The notes below the pieces were generated by a model. That model saw only the letters and a program-made list of their open reading frames with translations, had not been told where the DNA came from and made no database searches. From Balaenoptera acutorostrata (lineage: Eukaryota; Chordata; Mammalia; Artiodactyla; Balaenopteridae), in the NCBI RefSeq assembly GCF_949987535.1, contig NC_080067.1, positions 50,900,910-50,964,909 of the forward strand: DNA of 64,000 nucleotides, written 5' to 3'. The translations under genes and the position numbers were made by a program. This document shows, one piece after another, positions 44,817 to 55,641 of this stretch. The number at the start of each line of letters is the position of its first letter. Positions within the stretch are counted from its first letter, which is position 1.

Positions 44817-44818
44817 AG

Positions 44819-44819
<1 letters not shown>

Positions 44820-44854
<35 letters not shown>
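44820..44854. repeat. (AC)n microsatellite at the 3' end of an L1M
   Basis: About 17 uninterrupted AC units directly after the L1M 3' end. It probably grew from the decayed A-tail. Confidence 0.97.
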
Positions 44855-44856
<2 letters not shown>

Positions 44857-45117
44857 CACCTGACAGTACATAGCAGGTGGATAGTATTGGAATTTGCAAG
44901 CATTTTTAATAATCTTAGTAACAGATGAATCTCCAAGGAAGTGCTGAACATTGCAACCTGGAAAGAATTCTCTCATCTCATAGTTATTTCAGCAAGTGAA
45001 CAGTATGATTAGGTAATGCAGCCATAAAGGTAAAAAGGAAGTGAATACTTTGACAAAGTTGCCTCTGGATTCCATGGACAAATATTCATCTGGGATACAC
45101 ATATTCATTTAATAGGT

Positions 45118-45280
45118 GGTTTACCAAGTGTTGTTCCCAGGCCAGCAGCATGAGTATCAGCTGGTAAGAGACCTACTGAATTCTAAACTCTGAGGGTGGG
45201 TCCCAGACACCTGTGTTTTAACAATTTCTCCAAATAATTCAGGTGCATGCTAATTTTTTTTTTTTTTTTTTTTTTTTGCC
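45118..45280 (+). mobile_element. MER5A-like hAT DNA transposon fragment
   Basis: 'ccaggccagcagcatgagta', 'gacctactgaattctaaact', 'ctgagggtgggtcccagaca', 'cctgtgttttaacaatttct' and 'cccaaataattcaggtgcat'-type blocks match the MER5A layout. A T24 run follows at 45,256-45,279. The element is non-autonomous. Confidence 0.8.
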
Positions 45281-47104
45281 ATTTAGTAAGTTGTCTGGTA
45301 CATTGTTGATGATGAATGAACAGCTTCTGAATGAATAAATAGTGATTTGCATGATAAATGATATATAATTATTTATTGAATTGCATGTAATTAATTGTAT
45401 CCAACATACAGGAATGAGATCAACAAAATCGGAATAACTTTCATGCTGTTTTTTGCTACTTTAGTTCAATAATCATGCATTGACATGAAAAAAGGCAGAG
45501 AAAGAGTGAGGAATCTAATTTTTGTTGGCATTTGAGTACCACATTTCCATAGAGATCTTGATGTAGTTCCTAAAGTTTTAAAAGAACTCCTGACAGAACT
45601 TCTTGATCATGGACCATTGATTTGGACACAAGATAAAATAGAAGTGGAAAAAAAGCACTCAAACACTGACTTGTGAGGGAGTGAGGCTTTACTTAAAAAA
45701 GAATGAAAAAAACCCCAAACCTTCTCTAAGGTAATGAAAGAGTAAAAAACACAGAATACAGAGTATCTTACTATTAACCGTCATGAATTAAAGTGAAACA
45801 CCTAAGGCTATAGCAGGGAATCAAGCTAGTATAATCAGAGAAATGATCTGTCTGCCTAAATCTGAATGCCTAGCACTATGTGCGCTTTCTACATAAACGT
45901 TATATGTGGCATCAATCTCATAGAATAAGCAGAGTTTGAGCTAAGGTGTCATAATTCATGAATCCGTGAAAATTTCATGAGTACCAGAAGTCAGTTATCA
46001 TTGAAATGTTTTCTCTTTTGAAGCTGAGGTCACAGATCATTAAGCAGCTATTTAGGTATAAATCTTGCAATTAAAAACATCAAAATTGATGTGCAGCTAG
46101 AGTCCCTGGCTTAGTAGTTGATTGTTAATCAGAATTTGGTATACTGCTACTGAACAACAGATCTTTGCGAAAAGATTTCAATTCCCTTTCACAAACACTG
46201 GATGGTAACTTGAATTCTAAACAAAATAGAAATTAGAAATATTCAGTGGCATCTGAAGCAGAGGAAAACATTTAATAAAGTCACTCTATTTCATTATAAC
46301 TTGATTTATTAAACCAAAGAAGACACCCATTAAGTTGTGTTACTTCTATTATATCAATCACTTTACTTATGAGTTAATGTCATAGAGATGCAAAAAAAAA
46401 AAAAAAAGCCATTATATATGGAGATTTTATTAGTTTTAGTGCTTGTATCATTTAAATTTTTGCAATAATAGGCTCATTTCTGTATCCATTGATTAACTGA
46501 TTGGTCGATTGATCTTCTACTCACAGTTTAATAGTAAAAATGTAGAAGTTTGAACTCAAATCCAAGGGTCCTCTGTGTTGAAATTATGTCTATGTATTTA
46601 TAAAGTAACCTCATGTTTCCATATTTTCTTCAAGTAAATTATGCCTCAAATGCTATCACGATTTTTAAATTTTACTATGCAACTTCTGGTCAGATTTTGA
46701 CTCCTTTGGGTAATTTTTCATAGCTTACACCAAAAGTTTCCCCTCTAAGAAGGAGTATCAATAATAGCCAAGTGTTAGGAGTTCAAGATTGTGTTTGAAG
46801 GATTAATTTGTAATATTCCAAAATGTAATATAGCCCTACAGCTTATATTTTCATCATTGGGCACTCTTTCTTTCTATATTTACGTAATATCATCAGTTCT
46901 CCCCTTCATTGTAAGAGAACTGGAGTCATTACCTTGGAAGCTAAACAACTCTTTTAGGAAGAGATGCTTTCTCTTAATAATAGGATGATTCATATAAAAA
47001 TTGCCATTTTGTGGACCAAAAATTATTGAACCCGATAATTTCTTATGGTGCAAACTAATGATACATATGAGATTGATCAGTTAAATTATATCAGTTTAAT
47101 AGAA
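45281..47104. other. Unassigned AT-rich DNA
   Basis: A short A17 run lies at 46,389-46,405. No gene and no repeat family I can support. Confidence 0.5.
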
Positions 47105-47420
47105 TTTTCTCAGCTTTTTTAAGGTACAATTGACAAGTAAAATTGTAAAATATCTAAAGTGTACAACGTGATAATTTGATATACATATATATTGTGAAAG
47201 GATCACCCCATTAAGTTAATTAACACATCCATCACCTCATATATTGTGTGCTTTTTTGGGGGGGGAGGATATTGCAGTTCTATTCTCTTAACAAATTTCA
47301 ATTATACCGTGCAATGTTATCAGTTATAGTCACTATGTTACACATTAGATCCTCAGACCTTCTTCATGTTATAACTGAAAGTTGGTAGCCTTTTACCAAC
47401 CACTCCCTATTCTACTCCTT
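47105..47420 (-). repeat. Old L1M 3' UTR (antisense)
   Basis: 'aaggtacaattgacaagtaa', 'taattaacacatccatcacc', 'tctcttaacaaatttcaatt' and 'acacattagatcctcagacc' are the complement of a well-known L1M 3' UTR. A G8 run lies at 47,257-47,265. Confidence 0.75.
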
Positions 47421-48119
47421 GTATCTATGAATTCATCAGCTTAACTGGTTTTTAAAAAAGTGTAGCATTTGTCAAGAATTTTGCTAAATATTAAGAATAC
47501 CATGGTAAAAAAAGAATCATCTGACAAGTGCAACACATGGTCCTATAAACAAAGTCATAATGCTAAAAACATTTTAAGTTTATTTTTATTTATATTATTG
47601 TAATAACTCCATACATATTCAGATATAGCACAAAAAAAGGGAAAGGGTAATTTATGGTCCAATAAGAGAAGCCTGCAAGTGGGACTCAGAGAAGAAGGAA
47701 ACTAACATGTCTGTCTGGTCCTGTTCATGTGAGATTCTTAATGGTCCACTCTTATAAACCCAGAAATCTCCCTCTGACAATTAGTCCCACTTTTATATAA
47801 AAGGCTCTTTTGTTATCTTACCTGTCTACTGGCTCTTTTATTGCAGACAAGCCTCCTTAAAGTCTATTTTCAAATTTTCTTATTTCATCTCTCTCCTTCC
47901 CATCACAGTCCAAGGTGTTTTCGGATATTCTACTTTTTACATCAACATCTTCAACATAAATATTAAATATATACAAAAATATATGAAACATATATGTAAA
48001 TTATAAATATAATGCTAAGTGAATAATTGAAAATGAACAATTGTAAATCTGTATCATAACTCATGAAGTAGAACATTACTGATATGTTTTATTTACCATG
48101 TGCTCTTTTCATGTCCTGC

Positions 48120-48680
48120 ACTCTTGCCTCCCCTGAGGTACAAAAACCTCTATCTAGAATTAGTGTTTACCCTTTGTTTGTTAAAAATTAGTTGTACTTA
48201 TATACATGCCTAAATATTATACTGTTTAGCTTTTATTGTTTTGGGGATTGTTAAAATTTTATTATGCTTTGTGTAATCTTCTGGGACTTGATTTTTAGTC
48301 AACATATTATTGCTAAAATTAATCCACACTGTTGTGGGTGACTGTAGTTTATTTGTGTTCACTGATGTATGACACTGATATGTAATGTGTTAACATACCA
48401 CAATTTATTTTCTTGTTGACCTGTTGATGAATAGTTGGCATATTTTGTCTTAATCTTTTTTCTATTTTTTAGCAAATAATGCAGATCTGGGCATTTTTTT
48501 ACATGTCATTTGTTGGATATGCTCAATAATTTTTCTGAGATGCACACTTAGGACAAAACTAATGCATCACATTTGAACCTTCAACTTTATTATATGATTT
48601 TACCTTGTGATACAAAGTGATTATAATGATTTACCTTCCTACCACATATATAGAAAATGAAAAATGGACTTTGCCCTTAA
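48120..48680 (-). repeat. Old L1M LINE fragment (antisense)
   Basis: 'gtgactgtagtttatttgtg', 'aacataccacaatttatttt' and 'gacctgttgatgaatagttg' follow the antisense L1 ORF2-end/3' UTR order, the same part of L1 as 48,960-49,150. The two are therefore separate insertions. Confidence 0.6.
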
Positions 48681-48682
48681 GA

Positions 48683-48712
48683 TCATGAACATTGGAGCCA
48701 GACTGCCTGGGA
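48683..48712 (+). repeat. MIR SINE, 5' piece
   Basis: 'catgaacattggagccagac' then 'tgcctggg' is the MIR head. The rest of this MIR resumes at 49,883, after an inserted L1M. Confidence 0.65.
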
Positions 48713-49882
48713 TTACTTTTCCTTTGAATTAAAATGCACAACTGAAGTACACTTAGAAAACCGCACAAATGTAACTTCACAGCTTGATGAATTCTCATAA
48801 ATTGAACCTATCTTTATAACAAGCACTTAGATCAAGAATCCCCAAATTACAAACATCCATGGGTCTCTGCCTGTGTTCTTTTCCACTATTACTTTCCCAT
48901 CCCTTCAGAATAACTGCTATCTTTACTTCTAGTTCCATAGATTAGTTTTGCCTGTTTATAAATTTTATAATACTGGAATCACAGAACATGTATTCTTTTC
49001 TGCCTGGATTTTATGGCTCAATTCATATTGCTTAATATAATAGCAATCCATGCGTTCTCACAGGCAAATAGAATATCATTGTATAAATACACCAGGATTT
49101 ATTCATCCATTCCACTGTCTATTAGCAATTAGATAGGTTTCTATTTGGGCCCATTTCTAATAACGCTGCTATCAGCATTCTCGTACATGTTTTTTTGAGA
49201 ACGTACATGCATTTTTGCTGGGTTACTTAGAAGTAAAATTGTTGATTTTAATATGTTCATCTTTAGTAGATACTGCTGAACAGTTTTCCAAAGCAGTCCT
49301 ACTGATTTTTGCTCTCTGCCAGCGGTGCATGAGAGTTGCAATTGCTCTACGACCACAACTTATTTGTTTTATTTCTACTTTGTTTTGTTTTGTTTTCACT
49401 TTAACCATTCTGGGGGTATATTTTGGCATTTCAGTGCAGTTTTATTATGTATTTTACTCATGATTATGTAAGTAGAGCCCTTTCAAGACGTTTATAGACC
49501 ATTTACACTTTCTTTTTGTGAAGAACCTGTTAAATCTTTTGTCAATTTTTTAAAAATTGATTTTTCAATATTTTTTCTTAGCAATTTTATTTGTATTCTG
49601 GATGCAAGGACTTTGGTAAGCTATTTATTTTAAATATATGTCTGTGGCTTGTCTTTTTTAATCATTTGATGTTTCTCTTTGATGATGGCTTATACAATAT
49701 AGTCCAAATTATCAAGTATTTCCTTCATGATTATTGCTTTAGAGTCCTATTTTTTTAAATATTGGAATACCCCAAGTACAATATGTTGTTTTCCTATATT
49801 TTATTTTAAAACATTATTGTTTTCCTCTCTGTATTTACACCTCTAATCCATCAGGAACTGATTTTGTGTATGTTACGAAGTG
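48713..49882 (-). repeat. Old L1M LINE (antisense) inserted into a MIR
   Basis: Antisense L1 order is clear: 'tagattagttttgcctgttt', 'tactggaatcacagaacatg', 'cattccactgtctattagca', 'cagttttccaaagcagtcct', 'gtgcatgagagttgcaattg', 'accattctgggggtatattt', 'gtattctggatgcaaggact', 'caggaactgattttgtgtat'. A decayed 17-bp TSD of MIR sequence flanks it (48,694-48,710 versus 49,883-49,899, 15 of 17 identical). Confidence 0.83.
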
Positions 49883-50460
49883 GGGGCCAGACTCCCTGGT
49901 TTGAATCCTCGGTCCAGTAATTTTGCTGTGCAAACAGGGTAAGTTACTCAACTTATTTGTCCCTAAATTTCTTCATCTGTAAAGTTAGGATAAGAATACT
50001 GTCTAACACTTGTTATGACAGCTGCTGGGATTGCTGTCAACACGTAGCCCTCATCTGTCAACTTCTTTTAGGGAGGAATTCAGCTGAAGAGAGCTGCCTC
50101 GCTAACCCCCTAGCCTGGGGTGTCTGGCATCCAATGGCTGATCAACACAAGTGATAAAGTCCCAGGTCTCTGTCACCTCAACTCAGACAGTTCTCACAGT
50201 CATTCTATTTTCACAACCATCATCTAGTTGGCTAAGAAGTGTCTTGAGATTACACCACAGCTTGATTCCTCTTTCTGTTCAACCTGACTTCCTTCTTTTC
50301 TCTTCCTCAGGTGTTGTTCACAGGAGCAATCACTAATAAACCTCCTGCATGGCAAAGGCAGCTTCCTTTTGAATAAACCAAACCTGTCACCCTACCTTGT
50401 GGGAATCTTATTTATGAGGATTAAGTAAGTTAATATATGTAAAGCCCTGGAACACTGCTA
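49883..50460 (+). repeat. MIR SINE, main body, split by an LTR-like insert
   Basis: Left part 49,883-50,024: 'ggtttgaatcctcggtccag', 'gggtaagttactcaacttat', 'ttcttcatctgtaaagttag'. Right part 50,399-50,460: 'ttatttatgaggattaagta', 'agttaatatatgtaaagccc', 'ggaacactgc'. The gap is filled by the element at 50,025-50,398. Confidence 0.8.
50025..50398 (+). mobile_element. LTR-like interspersed repeat inside MIR
   Basis: About 0.37 kb that is not MIR. It includes 'cctggggtgtctggcatcca', 'ttctgttcaacctgacttcc' and AATAAA at 50,334-50,339 within 'ctaataaacctcctgcatgg', as at the R region of a mammalian LTR. I remember the pattern but cannot name the family. The flanks share only CTTGT, so the TSD is weak. 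Confidence 0.5.
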
Positions 50461-50464
50461 ATTA

Positions 50465-51140
50465 CCATCTAGTGTAATCAAAGGAAGACCAGGGAAGGCT
50501 CTTGGGAGAAAATAGTCTCCACACCAAGGCAGGAATGGTGAACAGCTCTTAGCAAGTTTAAGTTTGTTGGGTAGAAGGAAGTATGTTCCATGCAGTGGAA
50601 ATAGCACATGCAAAAACTCTAAGAGAAGAACTAGAAACTGAAAGACATTCAGTATGGCCTGAGAATATTATGGGAGGAGGTAGTCTGTTCAGAAGTAAGG
50701 CTGGACAGGTGAGCAGGAGTCAGCTCTTTCAGTGTGTTGTCAACTTTGCCAAGAGATTTATATTTTTTTTATTAAGACGATGGAAATGGCCAAAAAGGAG
50801 CCATTGCAGGAATTCATAAATATCGGTGTTGTGTATTTCCAAGATTACTCTAGTTCCAAACAACTGAATAACTTAGAGAAGAGGTATTAGTTGGAAAACT
50901 ATATTAGTTTAGTTTATCAGTGAGAGTGACATAAACTAAGTGCCAAAGGATCCAGAACCAAGAAGTTAGGTGCTAGCAATAGAGAAGAACCAAAATTAAC
51001 ATGATTTAGTAAATTATTTGTTATGGGGAGGGTAGGAGACAGAGGTCACGGTTAATGCTCTTGCTGGTGGCTTTAGTAACTGCATGTATGGTATACTCTT
51101 TGATGAGCGAGGGAAACAAGAGGAAGAGGTTTGACACAAA
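50465..51140 (-). repeat. L2 LINE (antisense)
   Basis: 'accagggaaggctcttggga', 'agtatgttccatgcagtgga', 'aatagcacatgcaaaaactc', 'ccaaaaaggagccattgcag' and 'ggagggtaggagacagaggt' follow the complement of L2 over more than 600 bp. Frames such as 50,583-50,819 lie inside it. Confidence 0.7.
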
Positions 51141-51354
51141 GTGAAAAACTTATTTTTAGATAAGTATTAGACTACCTATTTGAAAATCCATGTGGATTTT
51201 TTTTTAAATTAACATTGTAAAAAAAAAAAGGTTTACATGATAGGTGCAAATTTCAATGTTTTATATATTTTAGTGTTAAAAGCACATACTTATTAATTTA
51301 AATTAGGGAGTGAATGAACAAAAAGTAGACAAAAAGATACTATCACTAGATCAA

Positions 51355-51905
51355 AAGGTATTTTATGACTGTGGTATTTCAGACAATGGAATATTATTCA
51401 GTGCAAAAAAGAAAGGAGCTATCATGCCATGAAAACACATGAATGAAATTCAAATGTATATTACTAAGTGAAAGAAGTCAATCTGAAAAGGCTACATACT
51501 GTGTGATTCCAATTTTATGATAAGGGCAAAACTGTAAAGACAGTAAAAAGATTAGTGGTTACCAGGCGTTTGGAGAGAGAGAGAGAGATGAATAGGCAGA
51601 GCACAGAGGATTTTTAAGGCTGTGAAATTACTCTGTATGATACTATGATGATAGATATATGTCATTATACATTTGTCCAAACCCCTAGAATACTCAACAC
51701 TAAGAGTGAACCCTAATGTAAACTATGGATTTTAGGTAATAATGACGTGCCAATGTAGGTTTCATCAATTGTAACAAACGTACCACTATAATGAGGGATG
51801 CTGATATGCTGGAAGTTACACATGTGTCGGGGTAAGAGGTATACGGGAAATCACTGTGCCTTCTGATCAATATTTCTGTGAACCTAAAACTGCTCCAAAA
51901 AAACA
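51355..51905 (+). repeat. Old L1M 3' UTR
   Basis: 'gacaatggaatattattcag', 'aagtgaaagaagtcaatctg', 'catactgtgtgattccaatt', a GA repeat at 51,574-51,587, 'ttatacatttgtccaaaccc', 'agagtgaaccctaatgtaaa', 'tgccaatgtaggtttcatca' and 'tctgtgaacctaaaactgct'. This is a clear, fairly well-kept L1M 3' end with its A-rich terminus. Confidence 0.9.
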
Positions 51906-54179
51906 AAGTTTACTTTATAAAGGTATTTTTTGTAGTCTAAGTTTCAGTAAAGATTTCTGCTTATATGGCATATATTAAAGGGACAATAACATAAGTAGAT
52001 TGCCAGGTATCTTTCTATTTTACATCCATTCAAAAACAAACAAATAAATATTATCTATTAAATGGCAATTACAACATTAACCACAATGAAAACACCCATG
52101 AACAAAATTACCAAGAATCTGTGCTATATGGCTCTTACACTTTAGTCATAAAAATCACACCCTAAAGAATTAGCATAAGAGTCAGTAAACAATGCAATTC
52201 GTTAGTGGGGGTAAGTCCTAAGGATAATAATTGATCATCTGAGAATTGGCAAAGAGGAGACCGAATTAAAATAATGGAGAGGTGCATGACATGCTTGGTA
52301 CTACAATACTCATCTTTTTTTTGAACACTTGTTGTTTTTATGTTATTACAATCATCATCAATGCAGTATTATTTTTGGCTTTCTACTCAAAGACTTAGGT
52401 TTTCTCTGTTACTTTCTTTGTTCTAGTGAATTAGGATCCATTTCTTCAATTTAAAAACTCTAGAATTCTAAAGATTCCGTCTTACAGTGGGTGTATTCTG
52501 CATTCTATCTAGTGGCATATATACTCAATTTTAAAAGTAAATATTTGCTGAAAAAAATTAGATGCAAATTTTTAAAGTGGTATGCTAGGTTATAATTTTA
52601 AAAGTAGCAGTGCACTGATATAAATGACTCCCCAGCTCCCTCCTCATATCACTCACACTGAGAGACCACCTGGGTTGAGATTTGGAGATTTCCAAGTATC
52701 TTCAGGGTTTGTGGAGTTGTGCATGAGTCCCTTGGAGAGAGTGGGGAACAGAACCGTGAGTGGTGGTGGTTATTCCAACCCTAAACCAACAAAAAGAGGC
52801 TCTAAGGAGACAGCATGAAGTGCTTAATTTGTGTTTCTCTGCACTTGAGGGAACATCTTGAGCTCTTGTCTGATTTACAACTAAGAAAGGGGGAGAGACT
52901 GATGAAGTGGTTTATTGAAGCAGAATAAAGGTGATTTTTTGATATTTGACATTTCACAGTTTGTGAGGCAAAACATTTGAGAGCATTTCTCTTGAGTCAT
53001 ATGAATCAACTCAAGAAAGAGAGCCAGAAAGGCATCACTTTAGGTTTTGCCTAAGATTTAGGGGGAAATAGAGCTCAGCAGAGAGAATCTAAAAGGATTC
53101 CTGGGTGCTGAGAACTGAGGGAATATCCAGTGGGAATTTGCTCTACAGGAAACTGCAGGTATGAGATCCCCAGAACGAGGCAACTTTTCTCAAGACAACA
53201 CACCCAATTAGTCACCTGCTAAATCTGAGATTGTTTGTGTGCATCATGGTGAGATTTCCTAAGTGAAATTTTTCCTGATGCCCTTCCTTTGCACCTTTAT
53301 ACTCTGGGTCTTATCTCAACATTGTCAGATACCACAGTTATTTTTCTGAGGGAGAAGAAGCATTATGTAGCGGAAAGAAAGAGAGCAACTTGGTCATAAC
53401 CCCACTTTCTTGAGAGTGGCTTATATAAATGAGGAAACAGTTTCAACTTTAGATCATATTGGGTTGTTTGATTTTTACCTGGTACTAGACATTTAAATTC
53501 TTGAATTAGAAATATATTTTATGGTCTAAAGTGCTTGTAATGTTTTAAATTACCTAAAAGTAATCATAAAGATAGGGACACTGGCCATCTTTCCATCCAG
53601 GAGCAGGGAAAAAACAAACAAACCCTTCAATACAAATTCCAGGAGATAGTGGGAGAAAATGATTTACCATTACAATCAATGAGTTGTGTGAATTGTGCCT
53701 TTTCAGTGAACCAGAAACCCACACACAGAGGTATACACACACAGAGAAACTATTTTTGTTGCTGTTGTTACTGACAATGTGAAGGATGAAAGAGTAATCC
53801 ATTGACTCCATCTGTAAAACATGAATACTAAAATTCTACAAAATTTCCCCATATACCCAACAGGATTTTTAAAATTAAATGTGAGATATTTAAGTGCTGG
53901 TAAATATTAATTGTATTTCTATATTATCTGTCTTCTCTTTTAAAAGTTACTCATAATTGATTACTTTTGCATTTTAGAATATATTTTATAGGCTTATTGT
54001 ATAGTTATGTAGACATGACTATATTTAGTTGGTTTTATTGCCAACATTAAGCTTTTTTTACTCTCTTCCTCTTCAGTTTGCATTTTGATTCATTTTTCAT
54101 TCAAAGAGAGATTTTATTTATGTAATTCATTCAGGAAGTTTACTTGAGTGATATAGATACTAAAGTCTTGTTTTAATGA
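51906..54179. other. 2.3 kb of unassigned DNA
   Basis: No exon is supported. Frames at 52,624-52,818 (plus, 64 codons) and 53,554-53,811 (minus, 85 codons) lack domains. 53,340-53,560 has a faint MIR-like look that I do not call. Confidence 0.5.
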
Positions 54180-54250
54180 TTTTAATCAATGAATAATTTA
54201 TAAGCACCTACTATGAATCAGGGAAGTCTGTTTGCTTAGTGCATGACAGG
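54180..54250 (-). repeat. L2 LINE terminus (antisense)
   Basis: 'aatcaatgaataatttataa' then 'gcacctactatgaatcaggg' is the complement of the L2 3' end. Confidence 0.6.
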
Positions 54251-54970
54251 TATTTTGGCTGAGTAGGGAATTCTTGAATTTTGAGTCTTCTTTGTATAAC
54301 TCCTCACCTACCATCCCCCAAAAGCTCGTTAGTTGTATTTGCATTATAAATGTCCTTTAAGGTTTCCAGTCTGTTTTGTTTTTTCTGTGTATTTCACTCA
54401 TCTCCATTCTGCATAATTTGGATGCTTACAAAATTTTTGAATATTTGGAATAAAACCATTTCCATGAAATAACACTTTGTATTAGCATCTTTTGCTTTTG
54501 CTCATAGATTCATGTTAGTCTTCATTTAGAAGAGTTTTTATTATTAACTTGAGTTATAAATAACTTGAATTTCCTGTTCTGTTTTATCTTGTTTATAGAC
54601 TGGATTTTCTTCATCTGTCAAAGGTCTTATATTTTCTTGTAATTATCTTTTTTTTCCCATTAATTTGTCAGTTGTCATTATTTTTCTGTAATTTCCAATA
54701 GGTTGTTTGATGCTTACTGAACAAAATCATGCCTATCAAACTTTAAAAAAAAAAACAACAAAAAAAACTTCTCCATCTTTTTAGACTGTTTTCTCTTTAT
54801 GATCAATTGCTCTAGCTTTATAGCCAAGATATATTCTCTTGAATCTGGAGGACAAAATAAAAAATGTTCTGAAGTTTTGTTCTGTTTATGTCAGCGAAAG
54901 TGTTTTCATGGTACTATCTCCTTTGGTTAACAATAGAAGACCCTGGTTTTTGACTATTATGTCTTTACAT

Positions 54971-55277
54971 TTTTTTTTTTTTAGTACATTTATTTTTATT
55001 TATTTATTTATTTTTGGCTGTGTTGGGTCTTCTTTTCTGTGCGAGGGCTTTCTCTAGTTGCGGCAAGCGGGGGCCACTCTTCATCGCGGTGCGCAGGCCT
55101 CTCACTATCGCGGCCTCTCTTGTTGCGGAGCACAGGCTCCAGACGCGCAGGCTCAGTAGTTGTGGCGCACGGGCCTAGCTGCTCCGCGACATGTGGGATC
55201 CTCCCAGACCAGGGCTCGAACCCGCATCCCCTGCATTGGCAGGCAGATTCTCAACCACTGCGCCACCAGGGAAACCC
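54971..55277 (-). mobile_element. CHR-type SINE, long form (antisense)
   Basis: T-tract and TTTA repeat, 'ggctgtgttgggtcttct', a GC-rich body, B-box complement 'gggctcgaacccg' near 55,212, and head complement 'gccaccagggaaaccc'. Flanking 'acat' plus T-rich sequence on both sides may be the TSD but merges with the T-tract. It is very similar to the copy at 7,417-7,729. Frames at 55,039-55,383 are SINE artefacts. Confidence 0.96.
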
Positions 55278-55474
55278 ACATATTTTTGCTATTTTTCATT
55301 TTTGTACTCTTTTAGGTAAAAGTCCTAGAAATAATTCTCTCCTTGTAGTAACTGCTCATTCTGGAAAAGGACCATATTTGTGACAGCCAAACATGAAAAG
55401 GCTTTTGATTTGTTGTGGCTACCCAGTCTAAAAGGAATTCCTACTTCTCAAATACTCTGCCTCCTAGGGCTGCC

Positions 55475-55600
55475 TTTTATCATTCATTGAACAATTAGTG
55501 ATGCCCTATATCACTTGAGGAACATAGCTTTAGGCTAAGAAATACTGTTTAGAAGGAGAGGTACTCTGCCCTCATGGAGTTAAGAACATGCCCAATACTG
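55475..55600 (-). repeat. L2 LINE fragment (antisense)
   Basis: 'cattcattgaacaattagtg', 'atgccctatatcacttgagg' and 'tctgccctcatggagttaag' match the complement of the L2 3' end. Confidence 0.65.
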
Positions 55601-55601
55601 C

Positions 55602-55641
55602 CCTTTGGGTTTATCAGGATTCCTTTGGGTTTATCAGGATT
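55602..55641. repeat. 20-bp perfect tandem duplication
   Basis: The unit CCTTTGGGTTTATCAGGATT occurs at 55,602-55,621 and 55,622-55,641 with no mismatch. Confidence 0.97.

Noticed and set aside
45256..45279. T24 run as the tail of an antisense retroposon
   Set aside because: No L1 or SINE body adjoins it. The sequence before it is MER5A and the sequence after it is unassigned.
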